NCBI GenBank assembly: GCA_041686355.1 | Contig: JAWLDZ010000104.1 | Location: 1-6,720 of the forward strand | Source: DSBN01 sp041686355 | Lineage (GTDB): Bacteria; Spirochaetota; Spirochaetia; DSM-16054; Sediminispirochaetaceae | Direction of reading: 5' to 3' | Length of the DNA: 6,720 nucleotides | Shown here: piece by piece, positions 4,906-6,720 of the stretch | Position numbering within the stretch: the first letter of the stretch is position 1 | Layout: each line of letters opens with the position of its first letter | Made by a program: the position numbers and the translations under genes | The notes under the pieces: model-generated | The model's input: only the letters and a program-made list of their open reading frames with translations | What the model was told of the DNA's origin: nothing | Database searches by the model: none

Positions 4906-6720
4906 ATGTCGGAAAAGAGGCTTAAAAACAGTACCCCCCTTACTAAAAAATACGACTTGGATGGGCTTGATTGCGTNNNNNNNNNNNNNNNNNNNNNNNN
5001 NNNNNNNNNNNNNNNNNNNNNNNNNNNNNNNNNNNNNNNNNNNNNNNNNNNNNNNNNNNNNNNNNNNNNNNNNNNNTCTCAGGGTGAAGAAAAGACCGGG
5101 TTTTTTCAAAAGACAACAAACCGAATATTGATTTCTATCCTTCTGTTTGCCTCCGGACTGCTTATCGGCGAGTTTTTGACCCCAGAAGCCCTCTCAGAGT
5201 TCGTTTCAAAGGCTTTAATGTATGCTGTTTTTGGAGCGGCATATCTGCTGATGGGGTACAAGGTAATCGGTACTGCTGTACGAAACATATTTCACGGTAA
5301 GGTTTTCGATGAGAATTTTCTTATGACAATTGCTACCTTTGGAGCGATCGCCATTGGTGAGATTCCTGAGGCGGTTGGGGTGATGCTCTTTTACACAATC
5401 GGAGAATACTTTCAGGACCGGGCGGTAGATAAATCGCGCAGATCCATCTCTGCCTTGTTAGATATGCGGCCTTCTACAGCGCGTAAACTCACCGCAGAGG
5501 GTGTCCAGGAAGTGGATGTGGATGATATCCGCATAGGGGACGAAATAGAGGTTTACGCGGGCGAGCAGATTCCGGTTGATGGCCGGGTGACAAGGGGAAG
5601 TTCCTACGTTGATACCTCGGCCCTTACCGGCGAGCCGGTTCCCAGATCAGTTGACCAGGGTGATGAAGTTTTAGGCGGATTTGTCAATGGAGAGGGAATG
5701 TTGAGGCTGAGGGTAGGCAAATTGGCGGATGACTCTGCCGTGGCACGGGTGATGCACATGGTTGAAGATGCTGCCGGCCGCAAGGCTCCCACCGAACGCT
5801 TTATTACCCGTTTTGCCCGATATTATACTCCGGCAGTGGTAATTTCTGCAGTTCTGGTTGCTTTTGTTCCGCCTCTGTTTTTTACCGGCCAAACCCTCAC
5901 AGTGTGGGGCTATCGGGCCTTGGTACTATTGGTAATCTCATGTCCCTGTGCATTAGTCATTTCAGTGCCCCTAGGCTATTTTGGCGGGGTGGGTGCTGCT
6001 GCCCGAGCCGGTTTGCTGGTGAAGGGGGCCGAGTATCTGGACCGTTTATTGAAGGTCAAAACCATCGCCTTCGATAAAACCGGCACCGTCACCAAGGGTA
6101 ACTTCAAGGTGAAGGAGGTTGTTCCACGTAACGGCTTTAGTCCAGGTGAACTGCTCAGCTGGGCGGCTGCCGGGGAGCGACAATCGGGCCACCCCGTAGC
6201 GTCGGCTATTCGCCAAGCCTATTCCGACTATACCGAAGCTGCGGAGGAGAGCGCAATAGAGATACCTGTAAACGAGGCTCTTTCTGTAGGTTCCGTCACA
6301 TCAGAACCCGTTATATCAGAACCCGTTATATCAGAAAGCCGGGAACTCAAGGGCCGCGGAATGCTCTGCAGAATAAAGGGGTCTCAAGTGGCTGTTGGAA
6401 GCGATCGCTTGATGCATCAGGAAGAAATTCCCCATGAGGACTGCGATGCGGAGGGGACTGTGGTGTATGTAGCCGTGGATAACAACTATATGGGATACAT
6501 CAACATTACCGATGAGCTAAAACCGGAGGCCCGCCGGGCAATACAGGAGTTGTACGACCTGGGAGTTGAAAACACTGTAATGCTGACCGGTGATGATGCA
6601 AGCACCGCAAAACGTATAGCCAAAGAGGCGGGTATTCATCGCTATTACCCACGCTTACTTCCGGAAGACAAGTTGGACAGGCTCGAAATGCTGAAGGCTG
6701 AGGCACATGATCAATATTCA
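4906..6720 (+). CDS. cadA: P1B-type heavy-metal (Cd/Zn/Pb) exporting ATPase, partial and interrupted by assembly gap
   Basis: This is an integral membrane pump of the CadA/ZntA (P1B-2) group that exports divalent soft metals using ATP. The ATG at 4906 leads to GLDC (residues 20-23), the start of the N-terminal metal-binding motif of HMA domains, where 100 unknown bases begin. After the gap the same frame gives TM1-TM2 (about 5122-5280), TM3-TM4 around ENFLMTIATFGAIAIGE (5311-5361), the phosphatase motif TGE (5626-5634), TM5 (about 5821-5883), the transmembrane metal motif CPC (5941-5949), the phosphorylated aspartate in DKTGT (Asp at 6073-6075), the HP motif (6190-6195) and TGDD (6586-6597). 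The hinge motif and last two helices lie beyond the right edge. A 15-base tandem repeat (6301-6336) lengthens the nucleotide-binding domain. SVPLGYFGG after CPC resembles Clostridia-type CadA/ZntA. Exact metal preference cannot be decided. The neighbouring CadC-like repressor supports the role. Confidence 0.93.
   Translation, partial: MSEKRLKNSTPLTKKYDLDGLDCXXXXXXXXXXXXXXXXXXXXXXXXXXXXXXXXXXSQGEEKTGFFQKTTNRILISILLFASGLLIGEFLTPEALSEFVSKALMYAVFGAAYLLMGYKVIGTAVRNIFHGKVFDENFLMTIATFGAIAIGEIPEAVGVMLFYTIGEYFQDRAVDKSRRSISALLDMRPSTARKLTAEGVQEVDVDDIRIGDEIEVYAGEQIPVDGRVTRGSSYVDTSALTGEPVPRSVDQGDEVLGGFVNGEGMLRLRVGKLADDSAVARVMHMVEDAAGRKAPTERFITRFARYYTPAVVISAVLVAFVPPLFFTGQTLTVWGYRALVLLVISCPCALVISVPLGYFGGVGAAARAGLLVKGAEYLDRLLKVKTIAFDKTGTVTKGNFKVKEVVPRNGFSPGELLSWAAAGERQSGHPVASAIRQAYSDYTEAAEESAIEIPVNEALSVGSVTSEPVISEPVISESRELKGRGMLCRIKGSQVAVGSDRLMHQEEIPHEDCDAEGTVVYVAVDNNYMGYINITDELKPEARRAIQELYDLGVENTVMLTGDDASTAKRIAKEAGIHRYYPRLLPEDKLDRLEMLKAEAHDQYS
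4977..5076. other. Assembly gap (100 N) inside the metal ATPase gene
   Basis: Exactly 100 N residues are present, the customary placeholder for a gap of unknown length. It removes most of the N-terminal metal-binding domain: GLDC lies before it and SQGEEKTGFF, leading to TM1, after it. The flanking frames agree when 100 bases are counted, but this has a one-in-three chance and does not prove the true length. Family members usually have about 80 residues between this Cys and TM1 against about 50 here, so the real gap is probably longer. Confidence 0.97.
6301..6336 (+). repeat. In-frame tandem repeat, 15-base unit, about 2.4 copies
   Basis: TCAGAACCCGTTATA occurs at 6301-6315 and identically at 6316-6330, followed by the first six bases again (6331-6336). 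It encodes SEPVI-SEPVI-SE in frame within the ATPase. The segment just upstream (6286-6300) matches the unit at 8 of 15 positions and may be a decayed copy. It sits in the nucleotide-binding domain, immediately before the conserved GRG turn (LKGRGM). Confidence 0.9.

Noticed and set aside
4828..5109. Minus-strand open frame spanning the N run
   Set aside because: It exists only because unknown bases cannot encode stops; the plus-strand ATPase explains both sides.
1..6720. Mobile element, CRISPR array, tRNA or rRNA
   Set aside because: No transposase, terminal repeats, regularly spaced repeats or tRNA/rRNA-like segments were seen; the two operons and the hydrolase account for the coding content.

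Overview
The window looks like ordinary chromosome from a Gram-positive-type bacterium, most likely a Clostridia-like member of the Bacillota. The evidence is strong AGGAGG-type ribosome binding sites, a lipoprotein-anchored substrate-binding protein, separate OpuAA/OpuAB/OpuAC-sized transporter subunits, and a CadC-like metal sensor next to a CadA-like pump. The taxonomic assignment is an inference from gene style, not from a marker gene. The exported binding protein is very acidic while the cytoplasmic proteins are near charge balance. This fits a cell that lives in salty and/or alkaline surroundings and imports compatible solutes.

Layout: (1) positions 1-825, minus strand, a nearly complete monoglyceride-lipase-type alpha/beta hydrolase that runs off the left edge. 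(2) 826-1200, a divergent AT-rich spacer with three inverted repeats and a good sigma-70-type promoter facing right; one inverted repeat overlaps its -35 box. (3) 1201-4314, plus strand, a complete glycine betaine ABC importer operon: ATPase with tandem CBS domains (opuAA), permease (opuAB) and binding lipoprotein (opuAC), closed by a textbook intrinsic terminator at 4342-4368. (4) 4550 to the right edge, plus strand, a heavy-metal resistance pair: an ArsR/SmtB-family repressor of CadC type and, 5 bases after it, a P1B-type metal-exporting ATPase. The ATPase is interrupted by a 100-N assembly gap and truncated by the window end.

How the genes work together: OpuAC captures betaine outside the membrane, OpuAB carries it across, and OpuAA drives transport. 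The CBS module and acidic tail of OpuAA probably tune activity to internal ionic strength. The repressor should release its own promoter when Cd/Zn/Pb-type ions bind, allowing production of the efflux ATPase. The hydrolase has no visible functional link to either operon.

I did not find an undescribed system. The points most worth a second look are the domain order of OpuAC (swapped relative to Bacillus subtilis OpuAC as I recall it), two complete-looking metal-site signatures in the repressor, a 15-base tandem duplication that lengthens the ATPase nucleotide-binding domain, and the dyad-covered opuA promoter.
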